A stretch of 64,000 nucleotides of DNA, from assembly GCA_038117265.1 (NCBI GenBank), contig JAYOFO010000004.1:1-64000 (forward strand), written 5' to 3'. Position 1 is the stretch's first letter. Every line of letters starts with the position of its first letter. This stretch comes from JAYPUG01 sp038117265 (lineage in GTDB: Bacteria > Pseudomonadota > Alphaproteobacteria > UBA6615). The notes beneath the pieces were generated by a model. The model saw only the letters and a program-made list of their open reading frames with translations. It searched no databases and was not told the DNA's origin. The translations under genes and the position numbers were made by a program. This document shows, piece by piece, positions 32,784 through 41,186 of this stretch.

Positions 32784-34127
32784 ATGGAACCGACTTCAGC
32801 CGTAATCCTGATGCTGATCGTGCTGATCATCGCTGTGGTGGTCGGCATTCACATCGGTCTTTCGCTGGGAATCACGGCGCTTGTCGGCACCTGGCTCATG
32901 TTCGGCTCGTACGAACTCGCGGCGGGCCAGGTCGGCAGCACTTCCTTCTTTGCGCTGCGGAACTTCGTGTTCGCGGTGATCCCGCTCTTTGTGCTGATGG
33001 GCGAATTCGTCAGCAGATCGGGATCGGCTGGCGACCTCTACCGGGTCATGAACTTCGGCCTGAATCGCATTCCGGGGCGCCTCGCGGTGGCGACCGTGGC
33101 CGGTAACGCGGTATTCGCGGCCGTCACGGGCACCAGCCTCGCATCCGCCGCGGCGTTCTCGCGTCTGGCCTATCCGGAGATGATCAACGCCGGCTACAGC
33201 CGCAAGTACGCGCTCGGCTCGGTGGCCGGCAGCGCCTGCCTCGGGATGCTGATCCCGCCGTCGGTGCTGCTGATCATCTGGGGCATCGTCACCGAAATCT
33301 CGATCGGCTTCCTGTTCCTCGCCGGCATCTTACCCGGTATCCTGCTGGCCTTCTTCATGGCGTTCTACTGTTCGGGCGTTGCGGTCGTCAGCCCGAAGAC
33401 GGCGCCGACGGTCGATCTTTCGACGGAGAAACTCACAAGCCAGGAGGTCATCAGCGGCTGTGGCGTCATCTTCCTGATCCTCGCCGTACTCGGATCGATC
33501 TGGGCCGGGCTGGCCACGCCGTCCGAGGCGGCGGCGCTCGGCGCCCTGTTCGGCCTGATCCTGGCGCTCATCAAGGGCGTGCGCTGGGATGGCATCCGCG
33601 AGGCGATCATCGATTCCGGCAAGGTCATCGCGCCGATCCTGTTCCTGCTGCTCACCGCGCAGATGTATGCGCGGCTGCTGACGACAGGCGGCATCGTCAA
33701 TCTGATCACCGACACGGTCGGCGGTGCGGGCATCGACCCGAACGTCGCCGTGCTGATCATGATCGTGATCTGGCTGGTGCTGGGCACGCTGCTGGATTCC
33801 GGCTCGATCATCCTGCTGACGGTGCCGATCTTCTGGCCGATCGCGCAGAACTTTGGCTACAACGAGTACGCCTTCGCGATCATGGGTATCCTGGCGATCG
33901 AGGCCGGGCTGCTGACGCCGCCGGTCGGGTTGCTCGTCTATGCGGTCAAGGGCTCGGTGGCCGACAGCACGGTGCAGCTGGGAGAAATCTTCGCCGGCTC
34001 GGTGCCGTACTGGCTGCTGATCCTGGTCGTCATGCTGATCGTGTGGATTCTTCCCGACATCGCGACCATCCCGATCACCTGGAGCTCGGGGATCGAGTTC
34101 ACTCACCAGATCGGGATCAAGTTCTGA
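32784..34127 (+). CDS. dctM: TRAP transporter large permease (system 1)
   Basis: A 447-residue DctM-type ion-coupled transporter with about twelve membrane segments. Landmarks are IPLFVLMGEFVSRSG, the signature GNAVFAAVTGTSLASAAAFSRLAYPEM, YALGSVAGSACLGMLIPPSVLLIIWGIVTE, and in the second half GILAIEAGLLTPPVGLLVYAVKG. It carries the solute delivered by DctP using a sodium gradient (family knowledge). It ends at a strong bidirectional terminator. Confidence 0.92.
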   Translation: MEPTSAVILMLIVLIIAVVVGIHIGLSLGITALVGTWLMFGSYELAAGQVGSTSFFALRNFVFAVIPLFVLMGEFVSRSGSAGDLYRVMNFGLNRIPGRLAVATVAGNAVFAAVTGTSLASAAAFSRLAYPEMINAGYSRKYALGSVAGSACLGMLIPPSVLLIIWGIVTEISIGFLFLAGILPGILLAFFMAFYCSGVAVVSPKTAPTVDLSTEKLTSQEVISGCGVIFLILAVLGSIWAGLATPSEAAALGALFGLILALIKGVRWDGIREAIIDSGKVIAPILFLLLTAQMYARLLTTGGIVNLITDTVGGAGIDPNVAVLIMIVIWLVLGTLLDSGSIILLTVPIFWPIAQNFGYNEYAFAIMGILAIEAGLLTPPVGLLVYAVKGSVADSTVQLGEIFAGSVPYWLLILVVMLIVWILPDIATIPITWSSGIEFTHQIGIKF

Positions 34128-34154
34128 CCGGTCTGGCGGCAAACAGCCGACAGT

Positions 34155-34189
34155 AAAACGGCGGCGTCCGGTGCGGACGCCGCCGTTTT
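34155..34189. terminator. Strong bidirectional terminator
   Basis: Sixteen-base arms starting AAAACGGCGGCGTCCG around GTG, with AAAA and TTTT at the ends so that it can serve both strands. It lies between convergent dctM and the 2Fe-2S gene. Confidence 0.95.
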
Positions 34190-34216
34190 GCGTTTGGGCC
34201 CTGCAATGCGGGTGGC

Positions 34217-34693
34217 TTAGCCGTTGCGCTCCGTGGCCACGCGCTCGATCGCGTCGACGATGGCCTGGTATCCGGTGCAGCGGCAGTAGTTGCCAGAGAT
34301 GAATTCGCGGATTTCATCGCGCGACGGTTTGGGGTTCTTCGCCAGGAGTTCCTCGGCCGTCAACAGCATGCCCGGCGTGCAGAAGCCGCACTGGACGGCG
34401 TTGCGCTCGTGGAAGGCCTGCTGCAGGTCGGCGATCTCGCCGCTGTCGGAACGGCCCTCGATCGTCTCCACCACGGCGCCGTCGGCCTGCGCGGCCAGGG
34501 TCAGGCAGCCGCGCACGATCTGGCCGTCAACGCGGATCGTGCACGCCCCGCACACGCCGTGCTCGCAGCCGACATGGCTGCCGGTCAGCTCGAGTTCGTA
34601 GCGCACGAAGTCCACCAGGCTGGTCCGGGCGGGAATCCGCCGGCTGACCTGCTGGCCGTTGACGGTGAGGGTGATGTCGACATTCTGGTCCAT
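34217..34693 (-). CDS. 2Fe-2S binding subunit of a xanthine-dehydrogenase-family enzyme (CoxS-like)
   Basis: A 158-residue iron-sulfur protein. The plant-ferredoxin-type cluster ligands are C43, C48, C51 and C63 (GCEHGVCGACT), and the second cluster ligands are C102, C105, C137 and C139 (QCGFCTPGM, NYCRCTGY). In CO-dehydrogenase/xanthine-dehydrogenase-type enzymes it passes electrons from the molybdenum subunit to the FAD subunit. The FAD subunit is the next gene upstream (17-base gap). No molybdopterin subunit occurs in the window, so its catalytic partner is elsewhere or lost. Confidence 0.9.
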   Translation of the reverse strand: MDQNVDITLTVNGQQVSRRIPARTSLVDFVRYELELTGSHVGCEHGVCGACTIRVDGQIVRGCLTLAAQADGAVVETIEGRSDSGEIADLQQAFHERNAVQCGFCTPGMLLTAEELLAKNPKPSRDEIREFISGNYCRCTGYQAIVDAIERVATERNG

Positions 34694-34710
34694 CGTTCGT
34701 CTCCGTCGGC

Positions 34711-35565
34711 TCAGGCCGCGAACTGGGCGAGCGCGCGCTTCGTCAGCACGCGTGCCAGGTGCATCTTCATCTCGGCCGGACCATTGAGGTCGGCCATCGG
34801 GTCGAGGTCGTCGTCGAGCGCGTCCTGCGCGGCCTTGAGCGTCGCCTCCTTGTTGGCCCGGCCGTTGAGGGCCGCCGCGGCATTCTCGGCGAGCATCGGA
34901 CGGTCGCCCGCGCCGAAGAAGGACAGGCGCATGTCGGCGAAGCTGTCGCCGTCCAGCCGGCCCTGCACCGCCAGGCCGACGATGGCATAGTCACCGTGCC
35001 GTCGCGCCAGCTCCATGAACGCCGTCCGCTCGCCGTCTGCGATGGCGGGGATCTCGGCGCCGACGAGGACCTCGCCGGGTTCCAGCGCCGTCTCGAACAG
35101 CCCCAGGAAGAAGTCGTTGGCGTGCACCGTGCGGGTGCCGGTGTGGCTCTGCAGGACCAGGCTGGCGTTCAGGGCCCGGGCCACGGCGGGCAACTCGGCC
35201 GCCGGGTCCGCGAATGCGATCGAGCCGCCGAAGGTTCCCCGGTTGCGGATCGCGTGGTGCGCAACATGCGGCATCGCGGCGCTGATCAGCGGAGCGAGTT
35301 CGCGCACCTCGGCCGATTCCATGACCTGGTTGTGGCGCGCCAGCGCGCCGATGCGCAGCGTCGTGCCGTCGGTGGAGATGTGCGCGAGGTCCGAAAGGCC
35401 GGTGATGTCGATCAGCACGGTCGGCGCGGACAGGCGCATGTTGAGTGTCGCCATCAGGCTCTGTCCGCCGGCGAGAATGCGGGCGTCGTCGCCGTGCTGG
35501 TCGAGCAGCGCGAAGACCTGTTCGAGGGTCTCGGCACGCACATAGGCGAATGGTGCGGGTTTCAA
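34711..35565 (-). CDS. FAD-binding subunit of a xanthine-dehydrogenase-family enzyme (CoxM-like)
   Basis: A 284-residue FAD subunit. The FAD motifs ARILAGGQSLMATLNMR near residue 35 and NRGTFGGSIAFADPAAELP near 110 are both classic. I choose a TTG start at 35565 (TTG-AAA-CCC, giving M-KPAPFAYVRAE) because family members begin KPAPFxY and GGGAG stands eight bases ahead. A Met 63 bases further upstream has no support. It is co-transcribed with the 2Fe-2S subunit. The large molybdenum subunit is missing. Confidence 0.85.
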   Translation of the reverse strand: MKPAPFAYVRAETLEQVFALLDQHGDDARILAGGQSLMATLNMRLSAPTVLIDITGLSDLAHISTDGTTLRIGALARHNQVMESAEVRELAPLISAAMPHVAHHAIRNRGTFGGSIAFADPAAELPAVARALNASLVLQSHTGTRTVHANDFFLGLFETALEPGEVLVGAEIPAIADGERTAFMELARRHGDYAIVGLAVQGRLDGDSFADMRLSFFGAGDRPMLAENAAAALNGRANKEATLKAAQDALDDDLDPMADLNGPAEMKMHLARVLTKRALAQFAA

Positions 35566-35729
35566 CCGTTTTCTCCCTGGGTACGACCTGTATCCTTCGA
35601 CGTCCGGACTTCGTAGTCGGCCCGGCACAGATGTTTTCTAGCCAACTCCCGCCGGTGCGTCTATCCGCCCCGGGAGCGAGCGCATATATCTTAGCGCCCC
35701 CGTTACCCGAATACACTCAGGAGTTCCCC

Positions 35730-36200
35730 ATGGCCGTTGCGAACGCGAACGTGAAAGTGAATAAGGCCGTCTACAACCTCGTCGGCAAGACGGTGTCCCA
35801 TGCGCGCACCGACGTTTCAGTGCGCGACGTGACGGTGGTGACGGACGAACCGCTCGAGCGCGGCGGCACCAACGTCGCGGCGTCGCCGACCGAAACGATG
35901 ATCGCGGCGCTGGTCGGGTGCACGAACAACGTCGCGACCCGCATCGCACACCACAAGGGACTCGAATTCGAGATCGAGACCATCGAGGCGGAGGTCGAGT
36001 TCGACCGTCGCGGCGTCATCCTGGAAGAGGACATTGCCGTTCCGTTTCCCAGCATCAAGCTCACCATCAACGTCCGCGCGACCGCGACACCGGAGCAGCT
36101 TGCCGAGGTGGAGGGCCTGCTGCCGATCTATTGCCCGGTCTCGAAGGTGTTCCAGGCCGCCGGCACCGATGTTACAGAAACCTGGAATGTGATCGACTGA
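35730..36200 (+). CDS. OsmC family protein
   Basis: A 156-residue OsmC-fold protein. The body shows GGTNVAASPTETMIAALVGCTNNVATRIAHHKG with one conserved Cys, and LLPIYCPVSKVFQAAGTDV with the second. Members reduce organic hydroperoxides with paired cysteines, or serve as small carriers of unknown role. It is divergent from coxM and lies 17 bases ahead of a GST gene, which suggests a thiol or electrophile-detoxifying unit. Confidence 0.85.
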   Translation: MAVANANVKVNKAVYNLVGKTVSHARTDVSVRDVTVVTDEPLERGGTNVAASPTETMIAALVGCTNNVATRIAHHKGLEFEIETIEAEVEFDRRGVILEEDIAVPFPSIKLTINVRATATPEQLAEVEGLLPIYCPVSKVFQAAGTDVTETWNVID

Positions 36201-36217
36201 TTGCCGGAGGGCCGCCG

Positions 36218-36835
36218 ATGTCGCTGATCGTCTGGGGACGCCACACCTCATCCAACGTGCAGAAGGTCCTGTGGGGCTGTGTCGAAATGGGTGTCGACTT
36301 CGTCCGGCACGACATGGCCGGCAAGTTCGGCTTCACTGACGACTATTTGACGATGAATCCGAACCGCTTCGTCCCCACGATCGACGATGACGGCTTCATC
36401 CTGTGGGAATCGAACGCGTGCCTGCGCTATCTCGTGCGCAAGCACGGGCAGGGGACGCTGTGGCCGGAGGATCCGCAGGTGTGCGCCGATGCCGACCGCT
36501 GGATGGACTGGCAGACGGCGACCTTCTGGCCGCATCTGCGGCCCGTGTTCCACGGGCTCATTCGCACGCCGCCCGAGAAGCGGAACATGGATGCGATCGA
36601 CCAGGGAGTGAAGGCCGCCGGCGAGGCCAGCGCCGTCCTGGACGCCGCGCTCGCGGGCCGCAGATTCGTCGCCGGCGACGAATTCACCATGGGCGATATC
36701 CCGATCGGCGGCGTGATCTATCGTTGGTATGCGATGGACATCGCGCGGCCGGACCGGCCGAACATTCGCGCCTGGTACGAGCGCCTGACCGAACGGCCGG
36801 GCTTCGCCGAACACATCATGATCCCGCTGGAGTAG
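36218..36835 (+). CDS. Glutathione S-transferase family protein
   Basis: A 205-residue GST. The N-terminal thioredoxin-like domain starts SLIVWGRHTSSNVQKVLWG, with NRFVPTIDDDGFILWESNACLRYLVRKHG as the glutathione-binding end. The helical domain ends PNIRAWYERLTERPGF, typical of theta- and beta-like bacterial GSTs. The catalytic Ser is likely within HTSSN. It is co-transcribed with osmC. Its last 20 bases overlap the end of the convergent cytochrome gene. Confidence 0.88.
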   Translation: MSLIVWGRHTSSNVQKVLWGCVEMGVDFVRHDMAGKFGFTDDYLTMNPNRFVPTIDDDGFILWESNACLRYLVRKHGQGTLWPEDPQVCADADRWMDWQTATFWPHLRPVFHGLIRTPPEKRNMDAIDQGVKAAGEASAVLDAALAGRRFVAGDEFTMGDIPIGGVIYRWYAMDIARPDRPNIRAWYERLTERPGFAEHIMIPLE

Positions 36836-37313
36836 CGGCGCGCGCGTTCAACTGCGCCTGGCGTTCGCGGATCGGCTCGGGCCAGCGAGACTTGATGTAG
36901 GCGAGCACGGCCCAGATGTCGGCGTCGGGCAACACCCCGTCATAGACGGGCATGTCGGTGGGAACCGGCTGCCCGACGAGGGCTGCGACACCGTACTTGG
37001 TGATGTCGAACAGCGTCCGGTCGTCATGGTGCCAGGTGTGGCCCGACGCATCGTGGGGCGGTGCGGGCAGTTTCCCGTCGGGCTGGCGCTGACGCCAGTC
37101 CGGCTGGCCCTCGAGGTTCGCCCCGTGGCAACTGGCGCACTGGCCGGCATAGACGGTCGCGCCGCGGGCCACCAGGGCGGCATCGCCCGCATCCGCACCG
37201 GCCACGCCCCCCGGGTCTTTGCCCGATGCTGCCAGGTACACCACGGCCGCGATGGTTGCAGCCGCGATGGTGGCGGGTACGAGAAGTTGGCGCGGTTCGA
37301 ATCGTGCGAGCAT
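36816..37313 (-). CDS. Membrane-anchored c-type cytochrome
   Basis: A 165-residue monohaem cytochrome c. Residues 8-30 form an uncleaved N-terminal membrane segment (LLVPATIAAATIAAVVYLAA). The haem site is CASCH (C59, C62, H63), followed by GANLEGQPDWRQR. PTDMPVY offers the axial Met (M121). The C-terminus carries WAVLAYIKSRWP, common in cytochromes that accept electrons from periplasmic dehydrogenases. The stop overlaps the GST gene by 20 bases on the opposite strand. Confidence 0.88.
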   Translation of the reverse strand: MLARFEPRQLLVPATIAAATIAAVVYLAASGKDPGGVAGADAGDAALVARGATVYAGQCASCHGANLEGQPDWRQRQPDGKLPAPPHDASGHTWHHDDRTLFDITKYGVAALVGQPVPTDMPVYDGVLPDADIWAVLAYIKSRWPEPIRERQAQLNARAATPAGS

Positions 37314-37366
37314 GAAACGCTAGACATACTGGTTCCAGCCGCTGGAAGGTCAAGCGGTCAGGCTGC

Positions 37367-38512
37367 CTAGCTCCAAAGCTGCCGCGACGCCATCTCGGCA
37401 CCCTCGGTTATCGAGCGGAACTTCATCCAGACGATGTTCCGGTCGACCTGGACGCGCCCGGCGAAGGTGCCGAATCCGCAATCGCCGCCGACCATCACGT
37501 TCTCGCGGCCGACGACGCTGGCGTAGTTCAGGATACGGTCGCAGACCAGCTCGGGATGCTCGACGAAGTTCGACGTGGTGTCGATGACGCCCGGAATGAT
37601 GAACTTGTCGTCGCGCAGCTTCACGTCGCGCCAGACCTTCCACTCGTGCTCGTGGCGGGGATTCGCGCCGGGGAAGGAGACGGCCTGCGGCTTCGCGTCG
37701 AGGATGATGTCGACGATGTCGGCCAGCGGCACGTCCTCGTGGTGCGGCCCCATGGTGCTCGCCCAGCAGACATGCATGCGCATCCGGTCCGCCGGGATGT
37801 CGCGGACGGCGTGGTTGAGTGCGTCGACATGCATCGCGATCTCCTTGCGGAAATCCTCGAGGCTCAAGTGCCGGAAGATCGTGTGCCGGCTGAGCGCGAG
37901 GTCGGGACAGTCGAGCTGCAGGACGAGACCGGCGTTCACGATGGCCTCGTATTCGCGCTTCATCACGTCGGCCAGCGCGAAGATGTAGGCCTCTTCGCTG
38001 TCGTAATAGAGGTTCGGCAGGAACCGCGCGATCTGCCCGGGCGACGGCGAGGTCATGAAGACTTCTTCGACCCCGGGACGGCCGATCACGCTGGCGGCCC
38101 GGTCGATGTCCGCCTGTGCGGACTCGAAATCCTTCCAGTCCACCGGGCCCGAGCAGGCGGGGCGGTGGGTCAGGGGGGTGACGAAGGGCGCCAGGATCCG
38201 GGCCAGTTCCGGGAATTCCTCTTCTTCGGTACCGACGGGCTTCGGCTGGTTCGGGCCGTCGTAGCCGGTCAGCCGGTCCTTGACGTGGATCGTGTAGTCG
38301 GCGCGCCCCTGCTCGCCATCGTTCACGATATCGAGCCCGACATCGATCTGTTTGGCCACGACCTCGTCGACCGCACGGGTGACCGCGGCATTCAGCTCTG
38401 ACTTGCGCGCACCGGGGTTCTTCTCGTCGTCCAGCAGCAGATCGACGACGTCGTGCGGGCGCGGAAGGCTGCCCGTGTGTGTGGTCAGGATGCAGTCTGT
38501 GCTTCGTTTCAT
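37367..38512 (-). CDS. MetE-like (cobalamin-independent methionine synthase C-terminal family) protein
   Basis: A 381-residue protein matching only the catalytic C-terminal barrel of MetE. It begins CILTTHTGSLPRP, the usual start of this short family. Zinc ligands are visible in HVCWAS (His and Cys) and GDCGFGT (Cys). Full MetE is about 750 residues; short stand-alone members are often found in catabolic clusters and may move methyl groups from other donors or act as epoxyalkane-transferase-like enzymes. I start at 38512 behind GGGGGGAACG. No cobalamin riboswitch is seen upstream. Confidence 0.8.
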   Translation of the reverse strand: MKRSTDCILTTHTGSLPRPHDVVDLLLDDEKNPGARKSELNAAVTRAVDEVVAKQIDVGLDIVNDGEQGRADYTIHVKDRLTGYDGPNQPKPVGTEEEEFPELARILAPFVTPLTHRPACSGPVDWKDFESAQADIDRAASVIGRPGVEEVFMTSPSPGQIARFLPNLYYDSEEAYIFALADVMKREYEAIVNAGLVLQLDCPDLALSRHTIFRHLSLEDFRKEIAMHVDALNHAVRDIPADRMRMHVCWASTMGPHHEDVPLADIVDIILDAKPQAVSFPGANPRHEHEWKVWRDVKLRDDKFIIPGVIDTTSNFVEHPELVCDRILNYASVVGRENVMVGGDCGFGTFAGRVQVDRNIVWMKFRSITEGAEMASRQLWS

Positions 38513-38584
38513 CGTTCCCCCCAAATGGCGTGCACGCTTGCCGGGCCGGAACGGTAGCATAGTGGCGTGAGAAAAAAGGGCCTT

Positions 38585-39298
38585 CTAGAGCGCGATCTTT
38601 CCGTTCGGCCGCATGAACTCCGACCGCGCGATGATGTCATGTGTCAGACGCAGATGTTCGCGGTAGAGCGCGAGCGCGACATCGACATCGCGTGCGATCG
38701 CGGCATTCATCAACGCCTCGTGTTCGTCCCGCTCGTTGCGGGTCGGATAGCTGATCGCCGCGGCTAGCTGCCGATACCTGTTGGACTGGTCGGCCAGCAA
38801 TTCGCAGTAAGCGAGCATGCGTTGCGAGCCGCAATTCTCGATCAGCGCCATATGGAAGGCGCGGTGATGTCTTTCCCATTCCGGGTTGAATTCGTATGTC
38901 TCGCTGGATGCCGAGCGCGGCACGCGCGAGAGGTGGTGGAATGCAACCACCAGTGCGTCCTCCCATGCGCCGTCCGCATTGCGGATCGACTCGCGCAGCG
39001 CGATCTCCTCGATCCAGCAGCGGGTCTGTATCAGGTCGGCGAGATCGTCGGACCCGACGCCGGCAACATGGAAGCCTTTCTGATCCTCGAAGCAGACGAG
39101 GCTTTCCGCAACCAGGCGGTTGAGGGCTTCACGGACAGGGCTGATTCCTGCCTGGTAGCGCTCGCGCAGGTGGGCCGAGGGAAGCTTGACCCCTGGGGCA
39201 AGTTCGCCGCTAATGATGTCCAGGCGCAAACGGTCATAGACCGACGTCGCGATCGTCTGACCGCGGGTGCGGGGTATCGTAACTTGTTTCGGCGACAT
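38585..39298 (-). CDS. GntR family transcriptional regulator (FCD domain)
   Basis: A 237-residue FadR-subfamily regulator. The wHTH is visible in YDRLRLDIISGELAPGVKLPSAHLRERY and SPVREALNRLVAESLV. The C-terminal all-helical FCD domain has ERHHRAFHMALIENCGSQ and NERDEHEALMNAAIARD with the metal-site His residues. I start at 39298 behind GGGGAGCAGG. It is divergent from TRAP system 2, whose control it probably exerts. A large inverted repeat sits in the gap. Confidence 0.9.
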   Translation of the reverse strand: MSPKQVTIPRTRGQTIATSVYDRLRLDIISGELAPGVKLPSAHLRERYQAGISPVREALNRLVAESLVCFEDQKGFHVAGVGSDDLADLIQTRCWIEEIALRESIRNADGAWEDALVVAFHHLSRVPRSASSETYEFNPEWERHHRAFHMALIENCGSQRMLAYCELLADQSNRYRQLAAAISYPTRNERDEHEALMNAAIARDVDVALALYREHLRLTHDIIARSEFMRPNGKIAL

Positions 39299-39343
39299 CG
39301 CCTGCTCCCCTTCGGGCCGGGCCGTTGGTTTCGTCCGGCCTCC

Positions 39344-39384
39344 AATTTCCAAATTCTGCACCAGTTTCTACTTTTTTGGAAATT
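39344..39384. promoter_or_regulatory. Candidate GntR operator pair and promoter of TRAP system 2
   Basis: AATTTCCAAA (39344-39353) and TTTGGAAATT (39375-39384) form a perfect 10-base inverted repeat with a 21-base spacer; the centres are 31 bases apart, about three DNA turns. A TTGACT -35-like hexamer follows at 39387. The repeat lies 45 to 107 bases from the two divergent start codons. Confidence 0.6.
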
Positions 39385-39490
39385 TGTTGACTCGACCCTG
39401 CACGAGCCGGTTCTATCCTTGTCGTGAACTGCGCCGTCCAAGAAGCGCGGCGCGCCGACATTCGGGTTCAACCAGGGAGAAGACAGGATC

Positions 39491-40582
39491 ATGAAGAAGC
39501 GCATGATGACCAGGCTCGCCGGCGTCGCTGCCGGTGCGCTGATCGCAGGTGCCAGTTTCGCGGGAAGCGCCTCGGCGGCCGAGACGATCAAGATGGCCGC
39601 GATCGACGGCTATTCGCCCAAGTCGCTGTGGGTGAAGGAGTTCATCGACTACTACATCCCCGAGATCGACAAGCGCCTCGCCGCCAAGGGCAATTACGAG
39701 ATCGAATGGAATCAGGCCTGGGGCCAGATCGTGAAGGTGCGCGGCGTCCTCGGCGGCCTCCAGAAAGGTCTCGGCGACATCGGCGTCGTGACAACCGTGT
39801 TCCATGCCGACAAGGTGCCGCTGCAGCTCGTCGCCTATGCGACGCCGTTCGTCACCAACGATCCGAAGCTCGTCGCACAGACCGTCGACGCACTCGCTGA
39901 CAAGCACGCGCAGTTCCCGGCGGCATTCACCAAGTTCAACCAAGTGTACCTGACGAACCTGGCGGTGCTCGACACCTACCAGATCTTCTCGAAGCAGCCG
40001 GTCCAGAAGCTTTCCGACATGAACGGCCTGAAGATCGGCAGCGCCGGCCTGAACCTGCGCTGGCTCGAGGGCTTCGGCGCCGCGGGCGTCGCGGGCAGCC
40101 TGGTGCACTACTACAACAAGCTCAGCACGGGCGTCCTCGACGCGATCATGCTGTGGCCGGAGGCGGTCGTCGGCCGCAAGATGTACGAGGTCGCGCCCTA
40201 CATGCTGAAGGCCGATCTCGGCACCGCCAACTCCAAGGCGATCACGGTCAACGGCGACAAGTGGAAGAGCCTGCCCGAAGAGGTTCGGGTGGTGCTGCAG
40301 GAGGCCGCGATCGACTACCGCGACCACATGGCGGATGAGGCGATCAAACTCGCCAACGCCAGCCTGAAGGCATTCGTCGACGGTGGCGGCAAGGTTCACA
40401 ATCTGAGCCAGGCCGAGCGCCAACAGTGGGCGGACAAGATGCCGAACGTGGCTGCCGACTGGGTCGCAGCACGCGAGAAGGAAGGTGCGCCGGGCGGCGA
40501 GGTCATGAAGTCCTACATGGACACCATGCGCGCTGCGAACCAGCCTATCCTGCGCCACTGGGACCGCGAAATCGGCTCGTAA
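39491..40582 (+). CDS. dctP: TRAP transporter substrate-binding protein (system 2)
   Basis: A 363-residue DctP protein. The signal peptide MKKRMMTRLAGVAAGALIAG is followed by cleavage after SASA, leaving AETIKMAAIDGYSPKS. The core has GLQKGLGDIGVVTTVFHADKVPLQ and MNGLKIGSAGLNLRWLEGFGA. It belongs to the same branch as the third binding protein at 42597, with shared stretches around LGDIGVV-T-FHADKVPL. It heads a complete P-Q-M operon behind the GntR gene. Confidence 0.92.
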   Translation: MKKRMMTRLAGVAAGALIAGASFAGSASAAETIKMAAIDGYSPKSLWVKEFIDYYIPEIDKRLAAKGNYEIEWNQAWGQIVKVRGVLGGLQKGLGDIGVVTTVFHADKVPLQLVAYATPFVTNDPKLVAQTVDALADKHAQFPAAFTKFNQVYLTNLAVLDTYQIFSKQPVQKLSDMNGLKIGSAGLNLRWLEGFGAAGVAGSLVHYYNKLSTGVLDAIMLWPEAVVGRKMYEVAPYMLKADLGTANSKAITVNGDKWKSLPEEVRVVLQEAAIDYRDHMADEAIKLANASLKAFVDGGGKVHNLSQAERQQWADKMPNVAADWVAAREKEGAPGGEVMKSYMDTMRAANQPILRHWDREIGS

Positions 40583-40608
40583 CGCCCGGTCCGGGAAAGG
40601 CCCCGTAA

Positions 40609-41145
40609 ATGTCGGACATGACCGAAGGGGCGCCGCCTGTTGGCGACGCCCCGCAGGACATTCTCGATCGCGTCCTGACCGTGATGAACACGATCGGGTC
40701 GTTGTGGATCTTCGCCCTGATGGTGATTATCGACACCGACGCGTTCAGCCGAACCCTGTTCACCCACCCGATCCACGGCGTGAACGAGATGGTCGAGATG
40801 TCCATTGTCGGCATCGTGTTCATGCAGCTCGGTGATGCGGTTCGTCGCGGGCGCCTGACGCGTTCGGACGGCTTCTACGGGATGGTTCTCCACCGCAGGC
40901 CGCGCATCGGTCATTCGATGGGCGCGGTCTTCGACCTGCTCGGCGTGGTGTTCCTCGTGATCGTGCTCTACGGCGCGATTCCCGAACTCTACGACGCGTG
41001 GCGGTTCGACTATTTCGTCGGTGAAGAGGGGCTCTTCACCGTCGCCGAATGGCCGATCAAGGCAATCATCGTGCTCGGCTGCACGGTGACCATGCTCCAG
41101 TTCCTGAAATTCGCGATCCGGCATGTCCGGCCGCTCGTCCGGTGA
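40609..41145 (+). CDS. dctQ: TRAP transporter small permease (system 2)
   Basis: A 178-residue DctQ protein with four hydrophobic segments. SLWIFALMVIIDTDAFSRTLFTHPIHGVNEMVE is the typical N-terminal part. It starts 26 bases after the binding-protein stop and is followed by the large permease after 41 bases. It forms the structural partner of DctM. Confidence 0.9.
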   Translation: MSDMTEGAPPVGDAPQDILDRVLTVMNTIGSLWIFALMVIIDTDAFSRTLFTHPIHGVNEMVEMSIVGIVFMQLGDAVRRGRLTRSDGFYGMVLHRRPRIGHSMGAVFDLLGVVFLVIVLYGAIPELYDAWRFDYFVGEEGLFTVAEWPIKAIIVLGCTVTMLQFLKFAIRHVRPLVR

Positions 41146-41186
41146 CGGGCGGGCACGCGCACGAGGCAGAAGGGTAGTTCGCCGCC

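Noticed and set aside
38513..38584. A cobalamin or SAM riboswitch ahead of the MetE-like gene
   Set aside because: Only about 70 bases are available and no B12-box or SAM-type core is visible.
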